DNA of 10,935 nt from Ohtaekwangia sp036568665 (GTDB lineage Bacteria > Bacteroidota > Bacteroidia > Cytophagales > Cyclobacteriaceae), in NCBI RefSeq assembly GCF_036568665.1, contig NZ_DATCSD010000399.1, positions 1-10,935 on the forward strand. Direction: 5' to 3'. This document shows, in pieces, positions 1 through 6,572 of this stretch; positions within the stretch are counted from its first letter, which is position 1, and every line of letters begins with the position of its first letter. Made by a program: the position numbers and the translations under genes. The notes under the pieces were generated by a model. The model searched no databases. It was given only the letters and a program-made list of their open reading frames with translations, and was not told the DNA's origin.

Positions 1-140
1 TCCTGTATCACCAGCTTATCGTTCACATATATTTTAAAACTATCACCTCCCGGCTCAGGAGTAAACGAGAACAGGATGGCACTAAAAACAACCAGTGCAA
101 TTACATTACTGGTTTGAAGTTTACGAATGATCTGTTTCAT
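1..140 (-). CDS. Small probably exported protein of unknown function (5' end only)
   Basis: An open frame on the minus strand begins at an ATG (138-140) and runs off the left edge, so only 46 codons are visible. The N-terminus is basic (MKQIIRK), followed by a hydrophobic stretch at about residues 13-27 that resembles a signal peptide or N-terminal anchor. After that comes PEPGGDSFKIYVNDKLVIQ, which reads as the start of a beta-rich exported domain. I have a weak impression that small Bacteroidota proteins of unknown function begin this way, but I cannot name a family. It is divergently oriented to the globin gene. No TAnnTTTG promoter motif is visible upstream of its start. The call rests on the plausible start, the charge and hydrophobic pattern and the lack of stops to the edge. 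Confidence 0.6.
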   Translation of the reverse strand, partial: MKQIIRKLQTSNVIALVVFSAILFSFTPEPGGDSFKIYVNDKLVIQ

Positions 141-348
141 GGTCTTAATGTTTAAGGTTTATAATTTCATTTAAAAGGTCCATGTCAGGTTGGTTCCTGA
201 AGATTTACACGTCAAAGAAACGCTGGCGGATAATGTGCTGTGTATATCCTTGACCATTGGAAAGCATTACTTGATCATTCGCACGATTGCATTTCGCATC
301 AGAAACAGTTCCGTTGTTTTTGGGCATATTATTTTTCAATATTGCCGC

Positions 349-726
349 ATGGAAAATACCATGTTCGATCGGATCGGGGAGGAGAATATCAAAATGCTGG
401 TCGATCGTTTTTACGATCTTGTTTTCGATCATGAGCAGATTGCTCATTTATTCAAGAGCGATAAAGATGAGATCAAGGAGAAGCAGCGTTTGTTTCTTAC
501 ACAATTCTTCGGTGGCCCTGCTGTATACTCCGAACGGTTCGGGCATCCACGCCTTCGGGCACGCCACATGCCTCACTCCATCACCGAAGACGATGCTGTG
601 GCATGGCTATCGTGTATGGCCAAAGCCATTGGTACTTTGCCGATTGAAGAGAGCTTGAAAGATGAGTTGTTCAAGCGCTTTGTGCCCACAGCCATGTTTA
701 TGGTAAACACCGGAGAAGAAACCTGA
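349..726 (+). CDS. Group II truncated haemoglobin (trHbO / YjbI-like)
   Basis: This is a 125-residue protein with the 2-over-2 globin pattern of group II truncated haemoglobins, which bind haem and are linked to O2/NO chemistry or redox protection in the cytoplasm. Visible landmarks are MFDRIGEENI at the start, Tyr22 at the B10 position (RFYDLVF), the FFGGP turn (53-57), and the F-helix signature HPRLRARHMPHSI with the proximal haem His at residue 73. The group II Trp at G8 is Trp86 (AWLSCM). Family length is about 120-135 residues, which fits a start at 349. A second ATG at 361 is also possible. The frame stays open upstream to an ATG at 190, but those 53 codons do not look globin-like and I treat them as untranslated. 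The gene converges on the DinB-like gene. Group assignment is firm and the physiological ligand is unknown. Confidence 0.92.
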   Translation: MENTMFDRIGEENIKMLVDRFYDLVFDHEQIAHLFKSDKDEIKEKQRLFLTQFFGGPAVYSERFGHPRLRARHMPHSITEDDAVAWLSCMAKAIGTLPIEESLKDELFKRFVPTAMFMVNTGEET

Positions 727-741
727 TATATACCTATATCA
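724..741. terminator. Weak AT-rich inverted repeat between convergent genes, possible terminator
   Basis: A 7-bp perfect inverted repeat (TGATATA at 724-730, TATATCA at 735-741) with a 4-nt loop overlaps the globin stop codon and is followed by the T-rich run TTTCTCGTTT. It lies in the 46-bp gap between two convergent genes, where a terminator is expected. The stem is almost all A:T, so it would be weak. A second small hairpin (GTTTC/GAAAC, 748-761) follows. Confidence 0.3.
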
Positions 742-772
742 TTTCTCGTTTCAGAAGAAACTATACATCTCT

Positions 773-1291
773 TTACTCCATTTTATCGGATGCTCTTGAG
801 ACCCAATCCGGTGCATCATTGATCTTTTGTCGCAAGAGTAAATTCAATTGCGCTGCGTGATGTTGCACATGCCGCATGTTATAGAGCAGTATCTCCGGTA
901 ATGCAAAGCTTCGGTCTCCGGGTTCCTCCCACTGCTCGTTCATTCGCTCTTCCGTAAGACTCGCAATTAACGCACGGCACTTTTCACGACTTGACTGGAG
1001 ATATATCAACAGCTCTTTTTTACTATATATTTTATTGGGGATTATATCATCTACCGCATCTTCAGCAATATCATCGTTTGGGCCAGCCAGTGTAAAGGGC
1101 AGTGAAGAAGCGAAATTTACGGGAGGAACGGTAAGGTAATAATCCAGGAACACAAGACAATGATAGGCGTTATAGAAAAACTTTTTATCAGTATACCAGT
1201 ATTCTTCCGGCCAGAGTTCAATAGCATTTTTAAGCATATCGATACTGGCTCCGAATTGCCGCCACAGACTTTCCTGTAAAATATTGATCAT
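773..1291 (-). CDS. DinB-like four-helix-bundle protein (putative metal-dependent enzyme)
   Basis: With the start at 1291 the protein has 172 residues, the usual DinB/YfiT superfamily size. The superfamily forms four-helix bundles with a three-His metal site. Members include thiol transferases (bacillithiol or mycothiol dependent) and many proteins of unknown activity. The likely ligands are His44 in helix 2 (NAYHCLVFLDYY) and the HxxxH pair His141/His145 near the C-terminus (RHVQHHAAQLN). The first helix begins at LWRQFGASIDML and is followed by LWPEEYW. The frame is open for a further 81 codons upstream, to an ATG at 1534, but that stretch (Lys/Arg/Gly-rich, then Ile-rich) shows nothing DinB-like, so I prefer 1291. 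The gene converges on the globin gene and is divergent from the GAF gene. Substrate is unknown. Confidence 0.8.
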   Translation of the reverse strand: MINILQESLWRQFGASIDMLKNAIELWPEEYWYTDKKFFYNAYHCLVFLDYYLTVPPVNFASSLPFTLAGPNDDIAEDAVDDIIPNKIYSKKELLIYLQSSREKCRALIASLTEERMNEQWEEPGDRSFALPEILLYNMRHVQHHAAQLNLLLRQKINDAPDWVSRASDKME

Positions 1292-1551
1292 GATTAAAAT
1301 ATCAGCAATATAAATCTCTACTACCTGCTCAAGTATTCTATCAATATTAATATATCGTTTGCAAGCAATCAATACGGGTCTGTCTCCCTTTTTGTCGCCC
1401 GCATTTCTCCTTTGTGATCCTTTTTGTCCTATAGCAAAAAAGTATTCTACATTTTCGTTACCCAATATTGCATTGTGGTATGTTAACGCATGGCAATATT
1501 CCCTCGATGCGGTAACGGCTGCGCCTTCAATCATTCAAGAGATCAGAGAAT

Positions 1552-3018
1552 ATGCGAAAATTAAAAATCAGTCGGATCGAAGTATCGCTCACATTTTTAT
1601 TTCTATTGATTGTGCTGGCGTTCTTCCAGAACAGCACACACCAGCGCACGATCGAAAAGGCGCTCAATGACTCCAACATTGCCCGAAAGGTTCTTACACG
1701 TCTTCAAACCTGCCAATACCTTACTATGGCTATGAACGTGGAGCTGCGCGGCTACGCACTTACACACGAAAAGAAATATGTATACCTGCCGTACGATTTC
1801 ATCAAAACCTGGTCTGACACGTGTATCTATCGCATCGATAGTCTGCTGCATATTCAGAATGAATTTTTCACGGAAGGATTCAGTTCGCTGGCAGAGTATA
1901 AAAAAACGTTGTTCCTTACGGCCGATCATACCGATAATCTCAGCAAGCTGATAGACCAAGGGAAAGACTCACTCTTCCTGGTGCAGTTCAAAGACGAGAG
2001 TATGAATAAAGCACTGGCTGATAAATGGAATAAACTCACCGATATTGTGCGGCCCTTTGAGAACCGGGTGATTGAAGATAACCTGACACGCTACGAAGAA
2101 TTGAACAGAATAAATTATGCTATAAATCTATTGCTCGTGGCACTTTCATTGCCGGCAATCATCTATGCTATTGTTTTGCTGCGAAAAGAAATTTCGCGAA
2201 GAATTAAACTATTGCGCGATTTCCATGCCTATAACCAGGATCTCATTTTCAATGACGGACAAGAAATAACGGTAGCCAACGATGAGTATATATTTGGATA
2301 CTACAAGAAATCAATCAATTCGTTGTCTGATTTTATTCATGCGATAAGTTCAGGAAACTACACCATCAACTATGCCGGTATAGATGCCAACAATCAGGAG
2401 CAGAATAAAAATACATTGGCTGCCAAGATCATTGATCTGCGTAATAAACTCCGCACATCAAAAGAAAATGATGCAAAAATAAACTGGCAAAATGAAGGTC
2501 TCACATCTTTATCATCCATCGTTCGCTCCAATCAGAATGATGTTAACCTGCTGTCAACGGATATTGTACGCTTCCTCACAAAATATATAGGTTACCAGCA
2601 GGGAAGTATATTTATAGTACATGATGATGATCCGGAGAATATACATCTTGAAATGACAGCCTGCTATGCATTCGACCGGAAAAAGTATATTCAGAAGATC
2701 ATCAAACCCGGAGAAGGACTTGCCGGACAATCATACCTGGAGCGTCACTCGATCGTGCTCACAAAATTACCGGAAGGCTATACGCAGATCACTTCGGGTC
2801 TTGGCGATGCTACTCCCGGATGTTTATGCATTGTGCCTATGATCCATAACGGAACGATTGCTGCTATAGTAGAAGTGGCTGGCTTTGCTACACTGGCTCC
2901 GCACCAACTGGAATTTTTAGAGAAGTGTGGCGAACAGGTTGCCTCTGCATTTCTGGCATTGAAGATGATAAACAAAATGAAAACCGTTTTGAATCAAACC
3001 ACGGTCGATGCACTATAG
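1552..3018 (+). CDS. Membrane-anchored HAMP-like/GAF sensor protein without visible output domain
   Basis: This is a 488-residue protein. A transmembrane helix at about 11-26 and a second at about 190-210 enclose a mostly helical extracytoplasmic segment of about 160 residues, resembling CHASE3 or four-helix-bundle sensor domains (it contains MNVELRGYALTHEKKY). The cytoplasmic part has a HAMP-like stretch (about 255-305), a conserved linker with NWQNEGL (Trp312), and a GAF domain at about 325-470 (QQGSIFIVHDDDP, YDRKKY-like AFDRKKY, GEGLAGQ, ITSGLGDATPGCLCIVP, APHQLEFLEKCGEQVA). In Bacteroidota this HAMP-like plus GAF module often precedes PAS and histidine-kinase domains. Here the chain stops about 15 residues after the GAF domain, so any output must come through partner proteins. 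The ligand is unknown. The gene stands alone, and a strong terminator follows 79 bp after the stop. Confidence 0.85.
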   Translation: MRKLKISRIEVSLTFLFLLIVLAFFQNSTHQRTIEKALNDSNIARKVLTRLQTCQYLTMAMNVELRGYALTHEKKYVYLPYDFIKTWSDTCIYRIDSLLHIQNEFFTEGFSSLAEYKKTLFLTADHTDNLSKLIDQGKDSLFLVQFKDESMNKALADKWNKLTDIVRPFENRVIEDNLTRYEELNRINYAINLLLVALSLPAIIYAIVLLRKEISRRIKLLRDFHAYNQDLIFNDGQEITVANDEYIFGYYKKSINSLSDFIHAISSGNYTINYAGIDANNQEQNKNTLAAKIIDLRNKLRTSKENDAKINWQNEGLTSLSSIVRSNQNDVNLLSTDIVRFLTKYIGYQQGSIFIVHDDDPENIHLEMTACYAFDRKKYIQKIIKPGEGLAGQSYLERHSIVLTKLPEGYTQITSGLGDATPGCLCIVPMIHNGTIAAIVEVAGFATLAPHQLEFLEKCGEQVASAFLALKMINKMKTVLNQTTVDAL

Positions 3019-3096
3019 ATCTCAACGCTATCATTGCTACTTCCGAAAATATAGCATTGTAAAATCCTTTTAACTTAGTTATATTCGGTATAAGAG

Positions 3097-3138
3097 CCCA
3101 TCGCAATCTGCTACTCTCAGGCAGAGCGATGGGTTTTT
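3097..3138 (+). terminator. Strong intrinsic terminator after the GAF sensor gene
   Basis: An 8-bp stem (CCCATCGC at 3097-3104 with GCGATGGG at 3126-3133) continues, past an AA bulge, into a further 5-bp stem (TCTGC 3107-3111 with GCAGA 3121-3125) and a 9-nt loop. TTTTTGC follows directly. It lies between the GAF gene and the patatin gene, so the patatin gene probably has its own promoter within the following 46 bp. No clear promoter motif is seen there. Confidence 0.85.
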
Positions 3139-3184
3139 GCGTTATCAGCGAAGTGTTGTTTAAACTACTAAAACCCAAAGACCC

Positions 3185-4234
3185 ATGTGCACCTACAACA
3201 TTCTTAGCATTGACGGAGGTGGCCTCCGCGGCATTGTACCCGTTCGTATACTTCAAAAGATCGAGTCTATTACGCAAAAGAAAATACAGGATACATTTGA
3301 TATGATGGCCGGCACCTCTACCGGAGGTCTGCTTGTATCGTGCATGACTTTGCGCGATAGCAAGGGCCAGCCTAAATATAGCCTGGACGATATCGGAAGT
3401 ATATACATCAACAAGGGCGACATTATCTTTCCTATACGATCGGGTATCGGTAAATTTTTTCATCGCTTCTCTAATTTGTTCTCACCGGCCTATAGTGCCA
3501 GCGGTCTCGAAAAAGTATTGAAGGAATATGTAACCGAGCAACGGATAAAAGAAGCCCTGCGGCCAATTCTGGTATCGACTTACGATCTGAATAGCAACAA
3601 GCCGGTGTTCTTTAAATCGAGCGAGGCTAATGATAATGAAGAGGCTAATGCGCGTATATATGATATATGTCGTGCAACATCGGCAGCACCTACGTATCTG
3701 CCGGCCTATACTTTTCAGTATAAAGGCAATCGCCTCACTGGTATAGATGGAGGAGTATATGTAAACAACCCTACTATGGCGGCTATTGCCGAGATCAGTA
3801 AATATGGCAACAGAGGCTACTATAAAAAGAAAGACGGCACCGATGTGAAATATAGCGACATCCGTGTGCTTTCGCTGGGCACCGGCAGTTACAACGGTAC
3901 CATTACAGAAAAGGAAGCAGTAGGCTGGGGCGAACTGCAGTGGGTAACGCAGATAACAAATATTATGATGCGCGGTGTTAACCAGACTACCGATTATGAA
4001 AGTGGTGAGATGCTCGACCCCGGAAGTTACCTGCGCTTAAGCATAAACATTCCTGAAGAAAAATATTCCGACATGGCCGATGCCCGAAAAGAAACACTCG
4101 ATTACCTGGAAAAACAAGTAAGTGAACAGGTGACCGATAACACAGATAAGCTGGCGGCCCTGAAACAGTTTCTGGCAAATCTATCAGACGAAAAAGATTA
4201 TACCGGCTTGCAGGCAGCGTTGGTCACGAACTGA
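3185..4234 (+). CDS. Patatin-like phospholipase / lipid acyl hydrolase
   Basis: This is a 349-residue protein of the patatin family, serine hydrolases with a Ser-Asp dyad that cleave acyl chains from phospholipids or galactolipids. The oxyanion-hole motif DGGGLRG is at residues 10-16, the nucleophile elbow GTSTG has Ser45, and the catalytic Asp188 lies in IDGGVYVNNP. All catalytic elements are intact. The segment DICRATSAAPTYLPAY (160-175) and the conserved region around YLRLSIN resemble the plant-patatin branch. There is no signal peptide or membrane segment, so it is probably cytosolic and acts on the inner leaflet or on free lipid. It is the only gene between a strong terminator upstream and a long hairpin downstream, so it is probably monocistronic. 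CapV-type anti-phage effectors belong to the same fold, but no cyclase gene lies next to it here, so a general lipase role is the default. Confidence 0.93.
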   Translation: MCTYNILSIDGGGLRGIVPVRILQKIESITQKKIQDTFDMMAGTSTGGLLVSCMTLRDSKGQPKYSLDDIGSIYINKGDIIFPIRSGIGKFFHRFSNLFSPAYSASGLEKVLKEYVTEQRIKEALRPILVSTYDLNSNKPVFFKSSEANDNEEANARIYDICRATSAAPTYLPAYTFQYKGNRLTGIDGGVYVNNPTMAAIAEISKYGNRGYYKKKDGTDVKYSDIRVLSLGTGSYNGTITEKEAVGWGELQWVTQITNIMMRGVNQTTDYESGEMLDPGSYLRLSINIPEEKYSDMADARKETLDYLEKQVSEQVTDNTDKLAALKQFLANLSDEKDYTGLQAALVTN

Positions 4235-4254
4235 GCCAGGCATAGATTATAGCA

Positions 4255-4296
4255 AGATCCCGTTTCTCCGTCCATAGGTTGTGAGAGACGGGATCT
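4255..4296 (+). terminator. 14-bp hairpin downstream of the patatin gene, no U-tract
   Basis: AGATCCCGT (4255-4263) pairs with ACGGGATCT (4288-4296), and the stem continues with TTCTC (4264-4268) against GAGAG (4283-4287), giving 14 bp with one G:T wobble and a 14-nt loop. It starts 20 bp after the patatin stop. No T-run follows on either strand, so it is not a classic intrinsic terminator. It may stabilise the mRNA 3' end or assist another mode of termination. Confidence 0.5.
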
Positions 4297-4393
4297 GTAC
4301 GTTATAGGCAGTCCATCACATCTTTTATACATGAATAAATCATCATCCATCGTTTTTTAACTTTTTATTCCGATCCTTGCTTTTGGAAAAGCC

Positions 4394-5104
4394 ATGGATA
4401 CCAACAGTCAGGTGAAGAAAATACTGCTTATCGAGGATGATCACAATCTCTCCAAGTCTATCGCTTCGACCCTGGAGAAAGAAGGATATGCCTGCGACCC
4501 GGTATATGACGGGCAGATTGCCATGCGCTATTTTCAGAATCGCTCCTGCAACCTCATATTACTGGATCTCAACCTTCCGAAAGTAAATGGTATAGAGCTC
4601 TGCAAAAAATTCAGAGCGATGAACCCCGAGATACCCATCCTGATCATTACAGCGTTTGGCGATATCGACAGCAAAATGGAAGCGTTCGACCTTGGTGCTG
4701 ACGATTACCTGGTAAAACCTTTTCACCTGAAAGAATTGCTGGCAAAGATTAAGATATTTTTAAAGCGCGCAGAACAGGCACCCACCACGCAGCCGCTATA
4801 CCAGTTCTATGATATGAAACTCGACCCGAACAAGAAGGTCGTGATACGCGAAGGCAAAGAGATCAGTCTTACGCCAAAGGAATATGGTTTGCTGGAATAT
4901 ATGCTTAAGAACAGAAACCGCATTATCTCCAAAGACGAACTGGCTATGAATCTTTGGGATAACAAATACGGAGTAACCCACAACACCATCGAAGTATATA
5001 TCAATTTTCTGCGCAACAAAATTGATAAAGGCTTCGAACGCAAGTTCATCCTCACCAAGCCCGGTTTTGGATACTATCTAAACGAGCAGTCCGATGAACT
5101 ATAA
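4394..5104 (+). CDS. OmpR/PhoB-family response regulator
   Basis: This is a 236-residue two-domain regulator. The receiver domain (about 8-125) has the acidic pocket Glu14/Asp15/Asp16, the phosphoacceptor Asp58 (LILLDLNLPKVNG), the switch Thr86 (ITAFGD), and Lys108 in KPF. A winged-helix DNA-binding domain (about 137-232) follows, with LTPKEYGLLEYML, the recognition-helix region THNTIEVYINFLRNKID, and the wing ILTKPGFGYYL. Regulators of this class bind tandem direct repeats as dimers, which fits the 11-bp-phased array upstream of the efflux operon. The gene overlaps the kinase gene by 11 nt, indicating one transcript and probable translational coupling. Its place next to an HME-type pump makes a CusR/CzcR-like role likely. 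That is inferred from neighbourhood, not from residues that read out a metal. Confidence 0.96.
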   Translation: MDTNSQVKKILLIEDDHNLSKSIASTLEKEGYACDPVYDGQIAMRYFQNRSCNLILLDLNLPKVNGIELCKKFRAMNPEIPILIITAFGDIDSKMEAFDLGADDYLVKPFHLKELLAKIKIFLKRAEQAPTTQPLYQFYDMKLDPNKKVVIREGKEISLTPKEYGLLEYMLKNRNRIISKDELAMNLWDNKYGVTHNTIEVYINFLRNKIDKGFERKFILTKPGFGYYLNEQSDEL

Positions 5105-6488
5105 AACCAGGCTTACATTACTGTTTGTAGGCCTCTTCTTCATCGTACTCACTGCCATCCTGAGTTTCATTTATATAGCTTACTCGGAATTCAGGCGCGA
5201 TGAATTTTTTGAACGTCTGCACGAAAAAAGTATTTCCACGGCACGGCTACTGGTAGAAGTAAAAGGTGTAGATATAGGGCTGCTTAAGATCATTGACCAA
5301 AATTCCATCAACAAAATGTATGATGAGAAGATTTTGATCTTCGATGAAGATGACAAGCTTATCTATAGCAGCCTCGATGATGAGAAGATTCCGTACTCTG
5401 CGAAATTGATCCACACCATTCGGCAAACCGGTCAAAAGTATTATGTAGATGATGATGGCGATGAAGTAGTGGGCGTTCGCTATACCGGGCAGGGTCACGA
5501 TTATGTTGTGCTTTCTTCCGCCTACGATCGTTATGGCATTAGCAAACTTCAAAACCTGCAGGATCTGGTTATACTCGCGCTGGTATTGGGCACACTTCTT
5601 ATATCAGTAGCCAGCTACTATTATATACGCCAGGTATTTCGCCCCATTGACGAATTGAATAAATCGATTCAGAATATAAATGCCAATAACCTTCGCGGAC
5701 ATGTAGCTGTAAAAAAGAACAAAGATGAACTGGATACGCTGGCTGTAAATTATAACCAGATGCTGGAGCGTTTATCTAAAGCCTTTGAATCGCAGCGCGC
5801 CTTTGTACGCAATGCGGCACACGAATTAAAAACACCGCTCGCCCTGATCCGCGGTAAGATTGAGCGCCTGGAAGAGTTGGCTGATAATAATCAGTCCGAA
5901 ATACAGCAGGTAACAAATGGGTTGTCAGACGATATAGATGAACAGGCAGCATTGATAGAATCATTATTATTGATTCAGCGATTGCAATCACAATTACCGA
6001 TCAACACAACACGTATACGCGTAGATGAAGTGCTGGATGAAAGTGTAAAAGAACTAAGTCCTGCATACCCGCAGCAACAAGTAAAGATCGATATAGATGC
6101 CAGTGTTGAAACCGAAGAGCACCTGATTGTTGATGGAAATACACTCTTATTAAAAATCTGTTTCCGAAATCTGATTGAGAATGCTGCTCTATATGCTACC
6201 ACGCAGCAACTCGCTATAGCTATATATCATCATGCCGGTATACTTCAGCTAACCTTTTCCAACACAGGCGATGAACCATCACAGGCCAATTTAATATTCG
6301 AACCTTTCTTTCGCGAAACACAGCAACAAGAGAAACCCGGTCATGGTCTCGGTCTTTCCATTGTAAAGCAGATCATCGAAATGATGAATGGCACGATCAC
6401 CCACAATTTTCGTGAAGGGCAACATCATTTTATACTTCGCTTACCACTAGTCAATCATACTATACATACTCATCCCGCATTGCAATAG
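5094..6488 (+). CDS. Sensor histidine kinase, partner of the adjacent response regulator
   Basis: This is a 464-residue inner-membrane kinase. TM1 is at about residues 7-30. A periplasmic sensor region of about 125 residues is rich in acidic residues (IFDEDDKLIYSSLDDEK and YVDDDGDEVVG). TM2 is at about 158-178 and HAMP at about 179-232. The HisKA domain has the phospho-accepting His243 in RNAAHELKTPL, and the ATPase domain has the N-box NLIENAALYAT with Asn363 and the G2 box GHGLGLSIVKQ (416-426). The G1 region reads FSNTGDEPSQANLIFEPFFR, lacking the usual D-x-G-x-G, a variation I recall in Bacteroidota kinases of this kind. The start overlaps the end of the regulator gene. The sensor region has few His or Met residues, so Cu/Ag sensing of the CusS type is not obvious. 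The acidic clusters could bind divalent cations, but that is inference. Confidence 0.95.
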   Translation: MNYKTRLTLLFVGLFFIVLTAILSFIYIAYSEFRRDEFFERLHEKSISTARLLVEVKGVDIGLLKIIDQNSINKMYDEKILIFDEDDKLIYSSLDDEKIPYSAKLIHTIRQTGQKYYVDDDGDEVVGVRYTGQGHDYVVLSSAYDRYGISKLQNLQDLVILALVLGTLLISVASYYYIRQVFRPIDELNKSIQNINANNLRGHVAVKKNKDELDTLAVNYNQMLERLSKAFESQRAFVRNAAHELKTPLALIRGKIERLEELADNNQSEIQQVTNGLSDDIDEQAALIESLLLIQRLQSQLPINTTRIRVDEVLDESVKELSPAYPQQQVKIDIDASVETEEHLIVDGNTLLLKICFRNLIENAALYATTQQLAIAIYHHAGILQLTFSNTGDEPSQANLIFEPFFRETQQQEKPGHGLGLSIVKQIIEMMNGTITHNFREGQHHFILRLPLVNHTIHTHPALQ

Positions 6489-6503
6489 TATACGTGTTTC
6501 AAC

Positions 6504-6547
6504 TTTAAGGGTAATTTAAGGCACACTTAAGCCCGTCTAAAGACCTC
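6504..6547 (+). promoter_or_regulatory. Four 11-bp-phased direct repeats, candidate response-regulator operator
   Basis: Four heptamers start at 6504, 6515, 6526 and 6537, each exactly 11 bp apart: TTTAAGG, TTTAAGG, CTTAAGC and CTAAAGA, separated by 4-bp spacers (GTAA, CACA, CCGT, CCTC). T at position 2 and AAG at positions 4-6 are identical in all four. One helical turn per unit is the arrangement used by PhoB/OmpR-class regulators, whose dimers bind head-to-tail on 11-bp repeats. The array sits just upstream of the -7 element, where the -33 element would be and where no TTG is present, as expected for an activator-dependent promoter. The encoded regulator two genes upstream is the obvious candidate ligand, but this is inference. 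Confidence 0.7.
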
Positions 6548-6552
6548 GACCG

Positions 6553-6560
6553 TACTTTTG
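6553..6560 (+). promoter_or_regulatory. Bacteroidota-type -7 promoter element for the efflux operon
   Basis: TACTTTTG matches the Bacteroidota primary-sigma -7 consensus TAnnTTTG at every defined position. It lies 12 bp before the ATG of the TolC-like gene, so the transcript would have a very short leader of roughly 5-10 nt. No TTG is found at the expected -33 distance; that zone is filled by the direct-repeat array. Confidence 0.7.
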
Positions 6561-6572
6561 TAGAAAAAAGGA

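Noticed and set aside
361..440. Five GATC sites within about 80 bp at the start of the globin gene
   Set aside because: Four arise from Asp codons followed by Arg, Leu or His (FDR, VDR, YDL, FDH) and the fifth from an Arg-Ile codon pair, all inside a conserved globin segment. Coding constraint explains the cluster without a methylation or replication signal.
1359..1670. Plus-strand open frame of 103 codons
   Set aside because: It overlaps the start of the GAF sensor in another frame and has no recognisable domain or signal. The GAF protein is well supported.
2888..3463. Antisense open frame of 191 codons spanning the GAF 3' end, terminator and patatin 5' end
   Set aside because: It crosses a strong terminator hairpin and two well-supported genes, and its translation shows no domain-like pattern.
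3185..4234. Patatin gene as a CBASS (CapV) defence effector
   Set aside because: No CD-NTase, ubiquitin-like or HORMA/TRIP13 gene lies on either side. The neighbours are a GAF sensor and a metal two-component system, and strong hairpins isolate the gene.
4353..4388. T-rich stretch before the response-regulator gene as a second copy of the 11-bp operator (autoregulation)
   Set aside because: The TTTTTTAAC and TTTTTATTC segments are not spaced 11 bp apart and lack the conserved AAG core, so I see no support for the same operator here.
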